A stretch of DNA of 64,000 bases from Curtobacterium pusillum (lineage in GTDB: Bacteria > Actinomycetota > Actinomycetes > Actinomycetales > Microbacteriaceae), in contig CP018783.1 in the NCBI GenBank assembly GCA_002025645.1, positions 2,914,001 through 2,978,000 of the forward strand. Direction: 5' to 3'. The first letter of the stretch is position 1. Every line of letters begins with the position of its first letter. The notes under the pieces are model-generated. The model was not told the origin of the DNA. It saw only the letters and a program-made list of their open reading frames with translations, and ran no database searches. Shown piece after piece: positions 1 to 8,023 of the stretch. The position numbers were made by a program, and so were the translations under genes.

Positions 1-16
1 CGCCTCCAGTCCGTCC

Positions 17-913
17 TCAGTTGCCGTGGTCGGCTTCGTGAGCCGGTCGGTCGAACCAGGCCAGGAGGATCTCCTCCGCCCGGCGTGAGCCGCGCTCGCG
101 GGCGATGTCCATCGCGGTCCGTCCCTCGGCGTCCTCGACCCGGACGTCCGCGCCGCGCTCGAGCAGGGCCTCGGTCGTGCCGCGGTTGTCGAACCAGACG
201 GCGGCGTGCAGCGCGGCGAAGCCCCAGCGCGGGTCGACCTCGTCGATGCCCGCGGGGTCCGTGCCGATGCCGTCGAGCGCCAGCGAGAGCCCGCCGACGT
301 CACCGTGCGCCGCCGCGCGGACCGCGGGGGTGGCCCACTCGACCCAGCCGTCCGGGACCGGGCCGTACCAGCCGTGCGCGGGGCGTGCCTCCAGTCCGGA
401 CCAGTCCTCTTCGTCGACCGGACGCACCTCGATCGACACGTCGCGGAAGTGGATCGCGAGTTCGCCGGTGGGGGAGACCAGCAGGCGGAGCTCCCAGACG
501 TCGGCGTCGACGTGCGCGAGTTCGCCGCGGGAGACGTGGACGTCGCCCGCGAGCAGGTCGAGGGCCTCGGTGTCGGACGGATCGAGGACGGCGCGGTCGA
601 AGCGCAGCGAGACCCGCGCGTGGTTCCAACGACGCCAGAGCCCGTCGGGGGTGTCGAGGACCTCGTCGTTGCGGATGACGAACGCGGCGTGCACGGTGTG
701 GGTCGGCGTCGCGTCGACCCCGGCGTCGCCGTGACGACCGGCCTCCTCCATGCGCCAGCTCTGGACGCGGGCCTCGTTCCACGTGACGGACGCGAGCGCG
801 GCCACGGAGGGCGGGGCGTCGGTCACCAGGCGCGCGAGGTGCTCGGGGTAGCCGTCGACGTCCTCGAGGGAGACGTACCCGACGGCGGGCCAGCCCACTC
901 GACTCCATCGCAC
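17..913 (-). CDS. Ankyrin-repeat domain protein
   Basis: Predicted 298-residue soluble protein. The last third (about residues 205-290) carries ankyrin-type helix-turn-helix repeats: GFAALHAAVWFDNRGTTEALLERGADV followed by EGRTAMDIARERGSRRAEEILL fits the ankyrin consensus. Ankyrin repeats mediate protein-protein contacts. The N-terminal two thirds, rich in acidic residues and beta-strand-like segments, match no family I recognise. There is no signal peptide or membrane segment, so it is probably cytoplasmic. The start is a GTG at 913 with no convincing ribosome site; a downstream start is possible. It ends 16 bases from the window edge, next to half of a dispersed GCCTCCAG element. The 13-mer TGCCTCCAGTCCG of that repeat family also lies inside the gene at 386-398. 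Function unknown. Confidence 0.75.
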   Translation of the reverse strand: MRWSRVGWPAVGYVSLEDVDGYPEHLARLVTDAPPSVAALASVTWNEARVQSWRMEEAGRHGDAGVDATPTHTVHAAFVIRNDEVLDTPDGLWRRWNHARVSLRFDRAVLDPSDTEALDLLAGDVHVSRGELAHVDADVWELRLLVSPTGELAIHFRDVSIEVRPVDEEDWSGLEARPAHGWYGPVPDGWVEWATPAVRAAAHGDVGGLSLALDGIGTDPAGIDEVDPRWGFAALHAAVWFDNRGTTEALLERGADVRVEDAEGRTAMDIARERGSRRAEEILLAWFDRPAHEADHGN

Positions 914-989
914 AGGTCGACCTTAGCGGTCCGGCTGCTGCGCGCATGCGGACGGCCGGCGCTCGGGACGCCCGGCCGTCCGCCGTAGG

Positions 990-3479
990 TCAGCGCGTGG
1001 CCGTGCGGGCGACGGAGAAGTCGACCGGCGCCGTGGTGGTCGACCCGGCCTTCGTCTGGGTCGCCGTCAGACGGTACTTCCCGCCCGCGGCGAGGTCCTC
1101 GAGCGTGGGTGCCGACCACTCGCCCTTCGCGTTCGAAGTCGCCGTCGCGACGACCCGACGGGACGACGCGATCTCGATCTCCGCGTTCGGGGTCGCCGTC
1201 CCGGTGAACACCGGGCGGAGCGACGCGACCTCGGAACCGTTCGCGGGGTGCGTGACCACGATCGGTGCGGTGACGGCGGACTGCAGACGGAAGGCGTGTC
1301 GTGTCGTGGTCGTCACGCCGCCGGAGGTCTGGTCGACGTACAGGTCGTACGATCCGTTGACCAGCCCGATCGACGAGGTGATCGTCCAGGCCCCGTCTCG
1401 GACCGTGGCGCTCCCGATGACCTGGACCGACCCTCGGATCGTCACCGTCGCGCCGGAGTGCCCGGTGCCGGTGAACGCCGGGGTGCGCTCGTCCACGGTC
1501 GACCCAGCCGTCGGCGCGGTGACGACGACCGGGGTGACGGCGTCCCGAGCGCGGACCGTGAACGCCGCGACGGTGGTGCTCGTGCTGCCCGTCGCGGTGG
1601 TCTGCGTCACGCCGAGACCGTAGCCACCGTCGACCAGGTCCAGGGTGCTCGCCACCGACCACCGGCCCCCGGTGACGGTCGTGGTGGCGACGATGCGCGA
1701 CGACCCGCGGATCTCGACCGTCGCACCGTCCTGGCCGGTCCCGCTGAAGACCGGTCGTCGGGTGGTGACGACCTCACCCTTCGACGGGGCGCCGACCGTG
1801 ACCGGGGCGACCTCGTCGGAACCGTCCTGCACCACGAAGTCGGCCGTGCGGTTCGACGGCGCGACGCTCGCCCAGAACGCGTTCTCGGTGATCGTCGCCC
1901 GCTGTGGGCCGGTGGCCAGGTCGGTTTCCGGGGTGCAGCTCCACACGCCGTCGACACCGGTGGTGGTCGTGCACGGCGCGGCGGTTTCCCCGATCGACAC
2001 CGTCACCGTCGAACCCGGGATGCCGGCACCCGTGAACGTCGGACGGGTGTCGACGACGGCGTCCTTCGCCGGGGAGGTCACCGTCAGCGGGAACGAGTCG
2101 GCCGCGGTGTTCTTCCCGCGGGCGAGGACGACTTCGGTGGGCTTCGACTCGACGTCCCCGATCGTGGTGACCAGCGTGATCCGCTGTCCCTCCATGGCCG
2201 TCGGGACGGGCAGGGCGAACGCGCCTCGGTAGTCGATCTCTGATGCGAGCGGTCGACCGCCGGTGTCGAACGCGCTCACCCGAGTGACTGCCCACTGCCG
2301 AGGGTCGTAGGCCACCGTTCCCTCGACGAACAGCGTGTCGCCGGCGTAGTGCACGATGCCGCTGACGCGGGGTGCCTCGGCTGCGATGGGCAGGTGCCCC
2401 TCGCCCATCGGTGTGAGAGGGAGCGTGCGGGGCGCGCTCATCCCGGTCCCGACTGAGTTGCGGTACTCGATGTCGGTACCGGCGTGACGGCCGGGGATCG
2501 TGAGCTCGAACATCCCGAAGGACGCCCGCCCGCTCGCGAGCGCCGGGCCGGCCACCCCCGCGAGGTCCGCCATGACGGTGGCGCCGGTCGGTGCGAAGCC
2601 GCGTACGCGGAAGTCGCCAGCCGGCGTCTCGGTGATCCACGTGACGTCCGGCTGCGGGATGTCGGACTCGACTGGCGCCGGGACGTTCATCGTCGTCGTG
2701 GACGTCTGGCCGTTCTCCGCCGTGGTGATGACGTCGAGTCGCTTGCCCGCCGCGGAGGACGGCAACTCGAGCAGGTAGACTCCCGGGCGATCGGCTACCG
2801 GCGCTGCGCTGGCGACGAGGTCCTGCCGGTCGAACGCTTCGACACGGCTCGAGCGCTCCGAACGGACCTCGACGGAGAACCCGTCCTCCGCGCGGAGGAT
2901 CTCGTCCCAGATCGCCTGGCCGATCGGCGGCAGGACGACGTCGTCCGGGATGGTCGCGTCCGTGCGCGCGAGTTCGGAGCCGAGCAGCGTCGTGATGGTC
3001 GAGGTGCTCGGCGCCTCGGTGAGTTTCCACTGCTTGAGGTGGTCGTCCCACCCGAGGACGCGGGTGCGCTCGCCACCGGCGGCCGCCTGGGTCACCTGCA
3101 GCCCGTCGTCGGTCTCGCGGAGCACGAAGCGCTGTGCGGGGTCAGGGGAGTAGCAGGGGACCAGGTCGAGCGAGCGTGCGGACAGGCACGTGCCGTCGAC
3201 GACGATCGGGCCCGCCGTGCCCACCGATGGGAAGGTCGTGTCTGAGGCATGCCCGCGTGCCCAGGCGAGGGAGTGCTCGCCCTGCATGCCGGAGACGGCC
3301 ATCCGGAACACGCCGTGGAACGCGGGTTTGCTGGGGATGCTGTTCGTGAGGACGAACTTGCCGCCGATCCGGTCCGGGGCTCCGTCGGGGCTCGGTGTCG
3401 CTCGGGCTGGTGCGGCGACGAGGGCGGCGAGCGCGACGGCGGCCAGGCCGACCGACGCGATGGATCTGCTGGTGCGCAT
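990..3479 (-). CDS. Secreted multi-Ig-repeat surface protein
   Basis: 829-residue predicted exported protein. I start it at the ATG at 3479, giving MRTSRSIASVGLAAVALAAL with a clean signal peptide ending near ARA; an upstream ATG at 3542 would put the signal behind a 21-residue extension. The N-terminal part has a segment resembling a lectin or beta-trefoil fold (GTCLSARSLDLVPCYSPDPAQRF). The C-terminal half holds at least four Ig-like repeats, each with the pattern RPVFTGTGxxGATVxIRGSxxVI...GxWS. Such repeats usually build rigid surface rods. No LPXTG sorting signal or C-terminal membrane anchor is visible, so it is presumably released or held non-covalently. It resembles the C-terminal part of the protein at 14662-17787 and flanks the polysaccharide genes, so a role in matrix or surface attachment is inferred. 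An AT-rich shared element lies just upstream. Confidence 0.85.
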   Translation of the reverse strand: MRTSRSIASVGLAAVALAALVAAPARATPSPDGAPDRIGGKFVLTNSIPSKPAFHGVFRMAVSGMQGEHSLAWARGHASDTTFPSVGTAGPIVVDGTCLSARSLDLVPCYSPDPAQRFVLRETDDGLQVTQAAAGGERTRVLGWDDHLKQWKLTEAPSTSTITTLLGSELARTDATIPDDVVLPPIGQAIWDEILRAEDGFSVEVRSERSSRVEAFDRQDLVASAAPVADRPGVYLLELPSSAAGKRLDVITTAENGQTSTTTMNVPAPVESDIPQPDVTWITETPAGDFRVRGFAPTGATVMADLAGVAGPALASGRASFGMFELTIPGRHAGTDIEYRNSVGTGMSAPRTLPLTPMGEGHLPIAAEAPRVSGIVHYAGDTLFVEGTVAYDPRQWAVTRVSAFDTGGRPLASEIDYRGAFALPVPTAMEGQRITLVTTIGDVESKPTEVVLARGKNTAADSFPLTVTSPAKDAVVDTRPTFTGAGIPGSTVTVSIGETAAPCTTTTGVDGVWSCTPETDLATGPQRATITENAFWASVAPSNRTADFVVQDGSDEVAPVTVGAPSKGEVVTTRRPVFSGTGQDGATVEIRGSSRIVATTTVTGGRWSVASTLDLVDGGYGLGVTQTTATGSTSTTVAAFTVRARDAVTPVVVTAPTAGSTVDERTPAFTGTGHSGATVTIRGSVQVIGSATVRDGAWTITSSIGLVNGSYDLYVDQTSGGVTTTTRHAFRLQSAVTAPIVVTHPANGSEVASLRPVFTGTATPNAEIEIASSRRVVATATSNAKGEWSAPTLEDLAAGGKYRLTATQTKAGSTTTAPVDFSVARTATR

Positions 3480-3526
3480 GGTGAACTTTCGTGGGGAACA
3501 GGAAACACCATGGTATGTCTGCTGTG

Positions 3527-3549
3527 CATGTGAAATGTACATATCAACA
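3527..3549. promoter_or_regulatory. AT-rich shared element A (CATGTGAA type)
   Basis: The 96-base gap between the divergent genes starting at 3479 and 3575 holds CATGTGAAATGTACATATCA, including the 8-base palindrome ATGTACAT. The 8-mer CATGTGAA recurs at 4459, 7944 and 14532. On the minus strand a TTGATA (-35-like) lies inside it. It is likely a promoter or operator region for one or both genes; no regulator is identified. Confidence 0.45.
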
Positions 3550-3574
3550 GGTGATGTGTGTCTAAGGTCGTCCC

Positions 3575-4465
3575 ATGCGTCGACTTCCCCGTGACCCGCT
3601 CGCCTTCCTCTGGTCGCGCGCCCGCATGCTCGTCGCCGGCATCGATGCCCGGTTCGGGCGCGGGTCGCTCGTGGCGCCGGGCGGCCCCGTCGTCTCGTTG
3701 ACGAGCTTCGACCCGCGCCTGCGGTCCGCGCACCTGACTGTGGTGTCGATCGGCCGAGGTACCGTGCGGCCGTCGCGGATCGTCCTCTGGCTGGACGAGC
3801 TCGACCACGTCGCGATGCCTGTCCCGACCCTGGCTCGGCTCCGGCGACGCGGGCTCGAGCTGCGGCACTGCGTCGATCACGGACCCCACAAGAAGTACCT
3901 CCCGTACGTGTCGTCGGTCGCGCACCACACCGTGCCGATGGTGACGGCGGACGACGACGTGCTCTACCCGCGTCGCTGGCTCGAGACCCTGTTCGCCGAC
4001 CACCTCGTCCGACCTGATGCCGTATTCGCGCACCGCGTCAACCGGATCACGGTGTCCGGTGACCGGATCGAGGCGTACACGGCATGGGGTCGTGCACTCG
4101 ATCGACGTGTGACGCCGCGGAACTACGCCGTCGGGATCAAGGGGATCCTCTACCCGCCCGTCATGCTCGATGCGCTCCGCGAGGCCGGGGACGGGTTCGT
4201 CGACGTCGCACCTGGATCGTCCGACACCTGGCTCCATCACCGATCGCTCGCCGCGGGGGTCGTCACGCTCCCGACGCTGTCCCTACGCGGTCGCGGGTTC
4301 ACACCCATCCGCGGTGTCGCTCGCGCTCCGGCGCTCCTCGAGCAGAACGTCGATGCGGGGCGGAACGACCGGGTGCGGGCGGCGCTGCTCACGCCGACTC
4401 AGGTCCGGGCGATCGTCGAGGATGACTGGGATGCGATCGCAGATGCTTGTCAATCCGTCATGTGA
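3575..4465 (+). CDS. Glycosyltransferase (polysaccharide assembly)
   Basis: 296 residues, predicted cytoplasmic. It carries PHKKY near residue 104 and an acidic DDDVLYP box near residue 126. The latter is the DXD-like nucleotide-sugar/metal site of GT-A-fold glycosyltransferases. It is a clear paralog of the gene at 5764-6648: both share VSLT(S/T)F near the N-terminus, HRVNRITVS after the acidic box, G(I/V)KG(I/L)LYP, and the C-terminal ENVD-GGRNDRV pattern. The likely role is transfer of one sugar to the lipid-linked repeat unit of the exopolysaccharide; donor and acceptor cannot be told. It is first in a run that continues with a polymerase at 4508. Its stop codon lies inside shared element B. 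No exact GT family number is assigned. Confidence 0.8.
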   Translation: MRRLPRDPLAFLWSRARMLVAGIDARFGRGSLVAPGGPVVSLTSFDPRLRSAHLTVVSIGRGTVRPSRIVLWLDELDHVAMPVPTLARLRRRGLELRHCVDHGPHKKYLPYVSSVAHHTVPMVTADDDVLYPRRWLETLFADHLVRPDAVFAHRVNRITVSGDRIEAYTAWGRALDRRVTPRNYAVGIKGILYPPVMLDALREAGDGFVDVAPGSSDTWLHHRSLAAGVVTLPTLSLRGRGFTPIRGVARAPALLEQNVDAGRNDRVRAALLTPTQVRAIVEDDWDAIADACQSVM

Positions 4466-4480
4466 AATGTAACATAGGGG
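4459..4480 (+). promoter_or_regulatory. AT-rich shared element B
   Basis: CATGTGAAATGTAACATAGG overlaps the stop codon of the upstream glycosyltransferase and lies 28-49 bases before the polymerase start at 4508. The first 12 bases match element A exactly. A promoter or operator role is inferred from recurrence and AT-richness. Confidence 0.4.
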
Positions 4481-4507
4481 TACTCATCTGACCTCCTGAG
4501 GATCCCC

Positions 4508-5767
4508 ATGTTGCTGCTCCTGGCCGTCGCCTCGGCTGCCGTCGTCGCCGTGCTCACAGCCCGACGCCCGGTGGCTGCGGTCGCCGCGGTGCTCGCCGTC
4601 ACGGCGGCCCTCCCGTACGGGGCAGCACAGTCCGTCTTCGGATCGTCCTGGCACCCGGGGACGCTGCTCATGATCGCCGTCGTGATCGCCCAGGTCGTCG
4701 CAGGGCCCAGTCCGGTGTCTGCGGTGGCTGTCCGCATGACCGGCGTCCTCCTGGCTCTCGGCGGGTTCCTCGCGATCGCGTTCGTCACGTCGTACCTGAC
4801 CGGCCGGACGAGCAGCATCGGGACGCTCGTCCTCCAGGTCGTCGCGCCCGTGGCACTGCTCGTGGTCATGCGCGCCACGGTCGGAGCGGATCAGCGTGCC
4901 GGTCGCAGGCTCGGGTTGGTCGTCGTCGCGGTCGGTGTGGCCCAGGCGCTCGTCGTCATCGGTGTGTTCACCGGACTCGTCCCGCAGCCGTGGGCGACGT
5001 TCGTCGAGTCGAGCCGCTGGTGGGCCGTCGACCCCAGCCGGATGGTCGGTACGCTGGAGCACCCCCTGGTGACCGCGCTCTGGATGGCTGCGGCCGTCCC
5101 CTACGTCGCGACGTTGCGTCGGTCCTGGGTGCAGTGCACGACCGTGCTCGTCCTCCTCGGTGCGGTCGCCCTGACCGGCTCGCGACTGAGTCTCGTGGTC
5201 GCTGCCGTCTCCGCGGTCATCGTGCTCTTCCGGTCCCGTGCCCACCCGTTCGTCAAGGTCGTGTCCTTGGCTGCAGTGTTCGTCGGCGGCGCGGCGATGC
5301 TCCTCGGCGCGGCCGGAGCGACGGTCTCGGAGCGGTTCGCCGACGACGGCGGGTCCGGCTCCGTGCGGGCCGAGGTGTTCGAGCTCTTCGGCACCGTCTG
5401 GCAGCAGACGGTCGTCGTCGGCCGCGGGTTCGGAGCGAGCGAGGAGGTCACCCGGAACGCGCTGATCGGCGCGACGTTCGAGAACCCGATCCTCATGTTC
5501 GCCGTCGACTTCGGCGGTGTCGCGACAGTGCTCTTCTTCGGTGCGCTCGTCGTCATCGTCTTCGGCAGCCCCGGCGTGACCCGGTTGACCGGCGCACGTC
5601 TGGCCGCCTCGGGTGTGCTCGTCGCCGTGCTCGGTTTCAACTCGCTCAGCACCAATGCGGCGGTCGGCCCACTGCTGTTCACGGTCCTCGCCCTCGCCGC
5701 TCCGGTGCTCCCTCTGACCCGTCAGATCCCCACCGTCCACCATCTCCGAACGGAACGCACCGCATGA
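4508..5767 (+). CDS. O-antigen ligase/Wzy-like polysaccharide polymerase
   Basis: 419-residue, highly hydrophobic integral membrane protein with roughly ten predicted spans beginning at residue 1 and a larger polar loop in the middle (WATFVESSRWWAVDPSRMVGTLEHP, read here as two adjoining segments around residues 165-190). Topology and size are those of the Wzy/O-antigen ligase superfamily, which polymerises lipid-linked repeat units at the outer face of the membrane. Sequence conservation in this family is low, so the assignment rests on topology plus position between two glycosyltransferases and ahead of a Wzx-like flippase. Its TGA overlaps the next ATG in an ATGA junction, indicating translational coupling. 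The start ATG at 4508 has the purine-rich GAGGAT just upstream. Confidence 0.75.
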   Translation: MLLLLAVASAAVVAVLTARRPVAAVAAVLAVTAALPYGAAQSVFGSSWHPGTLLMIAVVIAQVVAGPSPVSAVAVRMTGVLLALGGFLAIAFVTSYLTGRTSSIGTLVLQVVAPVALLVVMRATVGADQRAGRRLGLVVVAVGVAQALVVIGVFTGLVPQPWATFVESSRWWAVDPSRMVGTLEHPLVTALWMAAAVPYVATLRRSWVQCTTVLVLLGAVALTGSRLSLVVAAVSAVIVLFRSRAHPFVKVVSLAAVFVGGAAMLLGAAGATVSERFADDGGSGSVRAEVFELFGTVWQQTVVVGRGFGASEEVTRNALIGATFENPILMFAVDFGGVATVLFFGALVVIVFGSPGVTRLTGARLAASGVLVAVLGFNSLSTNAAVGPLLFTVLALAAPVLPLTRQIPTVHHLRTERTA

Positions 5768-6648
5768 CCGTCATCCGAACACTCGTCCGCGCCATCGCCG
5801 ACCAGACGGCGTTCGCGCTGCGGAACCGGTGGTCACGCCGGCTGATCACGGGCGACGGCGACGCGACCGTGAGCCTGACGACCTTCGGTCGGCGTATCCG
5901 ATGGGTGCACCTGACGATCGAGTCCGTGGGCGCGGGCCGCGTGCGGCCACGCCGTGTCGTGCTCTGGCTCGACGACGCATCGGTTGTCGACCAGCCGCCA
6001 CGGAGCCTTCGTCGACTCGTCCGCCGCGGGCTGGAGCTTCGCTCGACCGACGACATCGGGCCGCACAAGAAGTACCAGCCAGCAATCCGAGCCCGCGTCG
6101 ACGGTCCACTGGTGACTTGTGACGACGACGTCCTGTACCCGACGCAGTGGCTCGAGATGCTGCTCCTCGCGCACTCCGAACACCCGCACGCCGTCCTGGC
6201 GCACCGCGTCAACCGGATCACGGTGTCCGACGGTGCGATCCGACCGTACGACCGCTGGGCGCGCGCCGCGGACCTCGTCCCGACGCCCCGGAACTTCGCC
6301 ACCGGGGTCAAGGGCGTGCTCTACCCCGAGCAGATGCAGCGGTACCTCATCGATGCCGGCGAGGGCTTCCGGACTGATGCGATGTTCGCCGACGACATCT
6401 GGCTGCACCACGTCGCACTCCGCAACCGAGTCAGCGTCCTGCCCGTCCTCGGCCTGCCGGTCGACGCCGTGCGATCGGTCCGCTTCACGCGCAGCGGTCG
6501 GGCCCTCGCCATCGAGAACGTCGACGGTGGGCGGAACGATCGGGTGATCCGCGCCGTCTACGGGCCGGACGAGCACCGCGCGATCGTCGCGGACGATTGG
6601 ACACAGCTCGACGAGAACGCCCAGCACCCCGTCGGCGAACCGGCGTGA
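5764..6648 (+). CDS. Glycosyltransferase, paralog of the 3575 gene
   Basis: 294 residues, overlapping the polymerase by 4 bases and the flippase by 4 bases. It has the same landmarks as its paralog: VSLTTF near residue 39, PHKKY near residue 100, DDDVLYP near residue 120, HRVNRITVS, GVKGVLYP, a DDIWLHH box near residue 217 and ENVDGGRNDRV near the C-terminus. It is presumably a GT-A-fold enzyme adding a sugar to the exopolysaccharide repeat unit. The paralog has SSDTWLHH where this protein has ADDIWLHH, so the second acidic patch differs. This may reflect different acceptors. The open frame extends upstream to 4990, but that part is antisense-like shadow of the polymerase; the ATG at 5764 is the coupled start. 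Confidence 0.82.
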   Translation: MTVIRTLVRAIADQTAFALRNRWSRRLITGDGDATVSLTTFGRRIRWVHLTIESVGAGRVRPRRVVLWLDDASVVDQPPRSLRRLVRRGLELRSTDDIGPHKKYQPAIRARVDGPLVTCDDDVLYPTQWLEMLLLAHSEHPHAVLAHRVNRITVSDGAIRPYDRWARAADLVPTPRNFATGVKGVLYPEQMQRYLIDAGEGFRTDAMFADDIWLHHVALRNRVSVLPVLGLPVDAVRSVRFTRSGRALAIENVDGGRNDRVIRAVYGPDEHRAIVADDWTQLDENAQHPVGEPA

Positions 6649-7934
6649 GCTCTCGCGGCAGCAACGTCCTCGTCGCGCTCGTCGGCAACGCCTTCGCCCC
6701 GCTTGCCTCGATCGCGACGGCACCGATTCTGGCGCACGCGCTCGGCCCGACCGGTCGGGGGGAGGTCGCCGCCGCGACGGCGCCGCTGCTGCTCGCAGCG
6801 GCGCTCGCGACGTTCGGCGTGCCTGCTGCCGTCACCTACACCGTCGCTCGGTTCCCAGGCGCCGCGCGCCGTGTCGCGCGGCGCGGCGCACTCGTCCTCA
6901 CGGGCTCGGGAGCGGTCGTCGCCGCGGCGATCGTGATGCTGCGCGGGTTCTTCTCGGGCGGAGACACGACCATCGGTGCTCTGGTGGTCCTCGCCGCGGC
7001 GGCGCTCGTCCCCACGCTGCTCGTCGCGCTCCTCCAAGCCGTCGCCGCCGGAGCGCACCGCTGGCGTCTCGTCACGGCTGAGCGGGGGATCACCGCCGGA
7101 GTCCGGCTCGCCGCACTCGCGTCGCTCGCCGCGGCGGGGACCCTGGACGTCAGGAGTGCGGTCGTGGTGTTGGCGGTCGCGCCGGTGCTCGGGGCACTCG
7201 CCTACCTGCCCTTGTGGTCGAGCTCCGCCCAGCAGGACACCGACACGGATCGCGCGAGAACCCGGACACTCGTGTCCTACGGTTCGCGTGTGTGGGTCGG
7301 GTCGATCGCAGGGATCCTGCTCACCCGGCTCGACCAAGCACTCCTGACCCCGTTGTCCGGGGCGGTGGAACTCGGGCTGTACGTGGTCGCCGTCAACGTC
7401 GCGGACATCCCGCTCGTGATCAGCAACGCGGTCCGCGACGTCTCCTTCTCTGCCGATGCTGCCGACGGTGACGATGCTCGGATACTCCGTGCCTCGCGGC
7501 TGTCGACGACGACCACGGTCCTCGTCTCCGTCTGCCTGGCGGCAGGCACACCCTGGTGGCTGCCGCTCGTCTTCGGCGCGGAATTCCGCGCTGCGTTGCC
7601 CGCCTGTCTCGTCCTGCTCCTCGCGACGGCGGTCGGCGCGCAGGGGACGCTGGCGGGCATCACGCTCAGTGCGCGCGGGGCCCCGGGGCGCCGGAGTCTC
7701 TCCCTCGCCGTCGCCTGCGTGGTCAATCTCGTCCTCGTGGTCCTGCTCGTCCCCACCCTCGGCGCCGTGGGTGCAGCGATCGGCACCGTGGTCGGGAACG
7801 GCCTGTCGAGTTCACTCAACATCGTTCAGGTCTGGCGGCGGCACGGCATCCGACCCGTCGACTTCTACGGGCTCCGCCGGCACGACCTGGCTCCGGTCCG
7901 CGCTCTCGTGGCACGTCGTCGAGCGAATGAGTAG
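6645..7934 (+). CDS. Wzx-like polysaccharide flippase
   Basis: 429-residue membrane protein starting at a GTG that overlaps the preceding stop (GTGA). It has about twelve predicted transmembrane segments. The N-terminal stretch ILAHALGPTGRGEVAAA is typical of the MOP/polysaccharide-transporter superfamily (GxxGRG after the first helix). The probable role is flipping undecaprenyl-diphosphate-linked repeat units across the membrane to the polymerase encoded upstream. It closes the overlapping four-gene run that begins at 3575. A further element with CATGTGAA follows at 7944. An in-frame upstream ATG at 6597 would lie inside the glycosyltransferase and is less likely. Confidence 0.82.
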   Translation: MSSRGSNVLVALVGNAFAPLASIATAPILAHALGPTGRGEVAAATAPLLLAAALATFGVPAAVTYTVARFPGAARRVARRGALVLTGSGAVVAAAIVMLRGFFSGGDTTIGALVVLAAAALVPTLLVALLQAVAAGAHRWRLVTAERGITAGVRLAALASLAAAGTLDVRSAVVVLAVAPVLGALAYLPLWSSSAQQDTDTDRARTRTLVSYGSRVWVGSIAGILLTRLDQALLTPLSGAVELGLYVVAVNVADIPLVISNAVRDVSFSADAADGDDARILRASRLSTTTTVLVSVCLAAGTPWWLPLVFGAEFRAALPACLVLLLATAVGAQGTLAGITLSARGAPGRRSLSLAVACVVNLVLVVLLVPTLGAVGAAIGTVVGNGLSSSLNIVQVWRRHGIRPVDFYGLRRHDLAPVRALVARRRANE

Positions 7935-7943
7935 AACACACAA

Positions 7944-7951
7944 CATGTGAA
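7944..7951 (+). promoter_or_regulatory. CATGTGAA element C
   Basis: ACACACAACATGTGAAGAAC lies 10 bases after the flippase stop and 73 bases before the beta-helix gene. It shares only the 8-mer with elements A, B and E, so support is weaker. Confidence 0.3.
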
Positions 7952-8023
7952 GAACTGCGCGAACTCTTCGGACCGCTCATAGCGTGAGGCACCACCTCTC
8001 CACCGAGCCCCCGAGGAGCCGCG

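Noticed and set aside
4990..5763. N-terminal extension of the second glycosyltransferase
   Set aside because: The frame is open upstream but overlaps the polymerase entirely and has Arg-rich shadow composition; the ATGA junction at 5764 is the coupled start.
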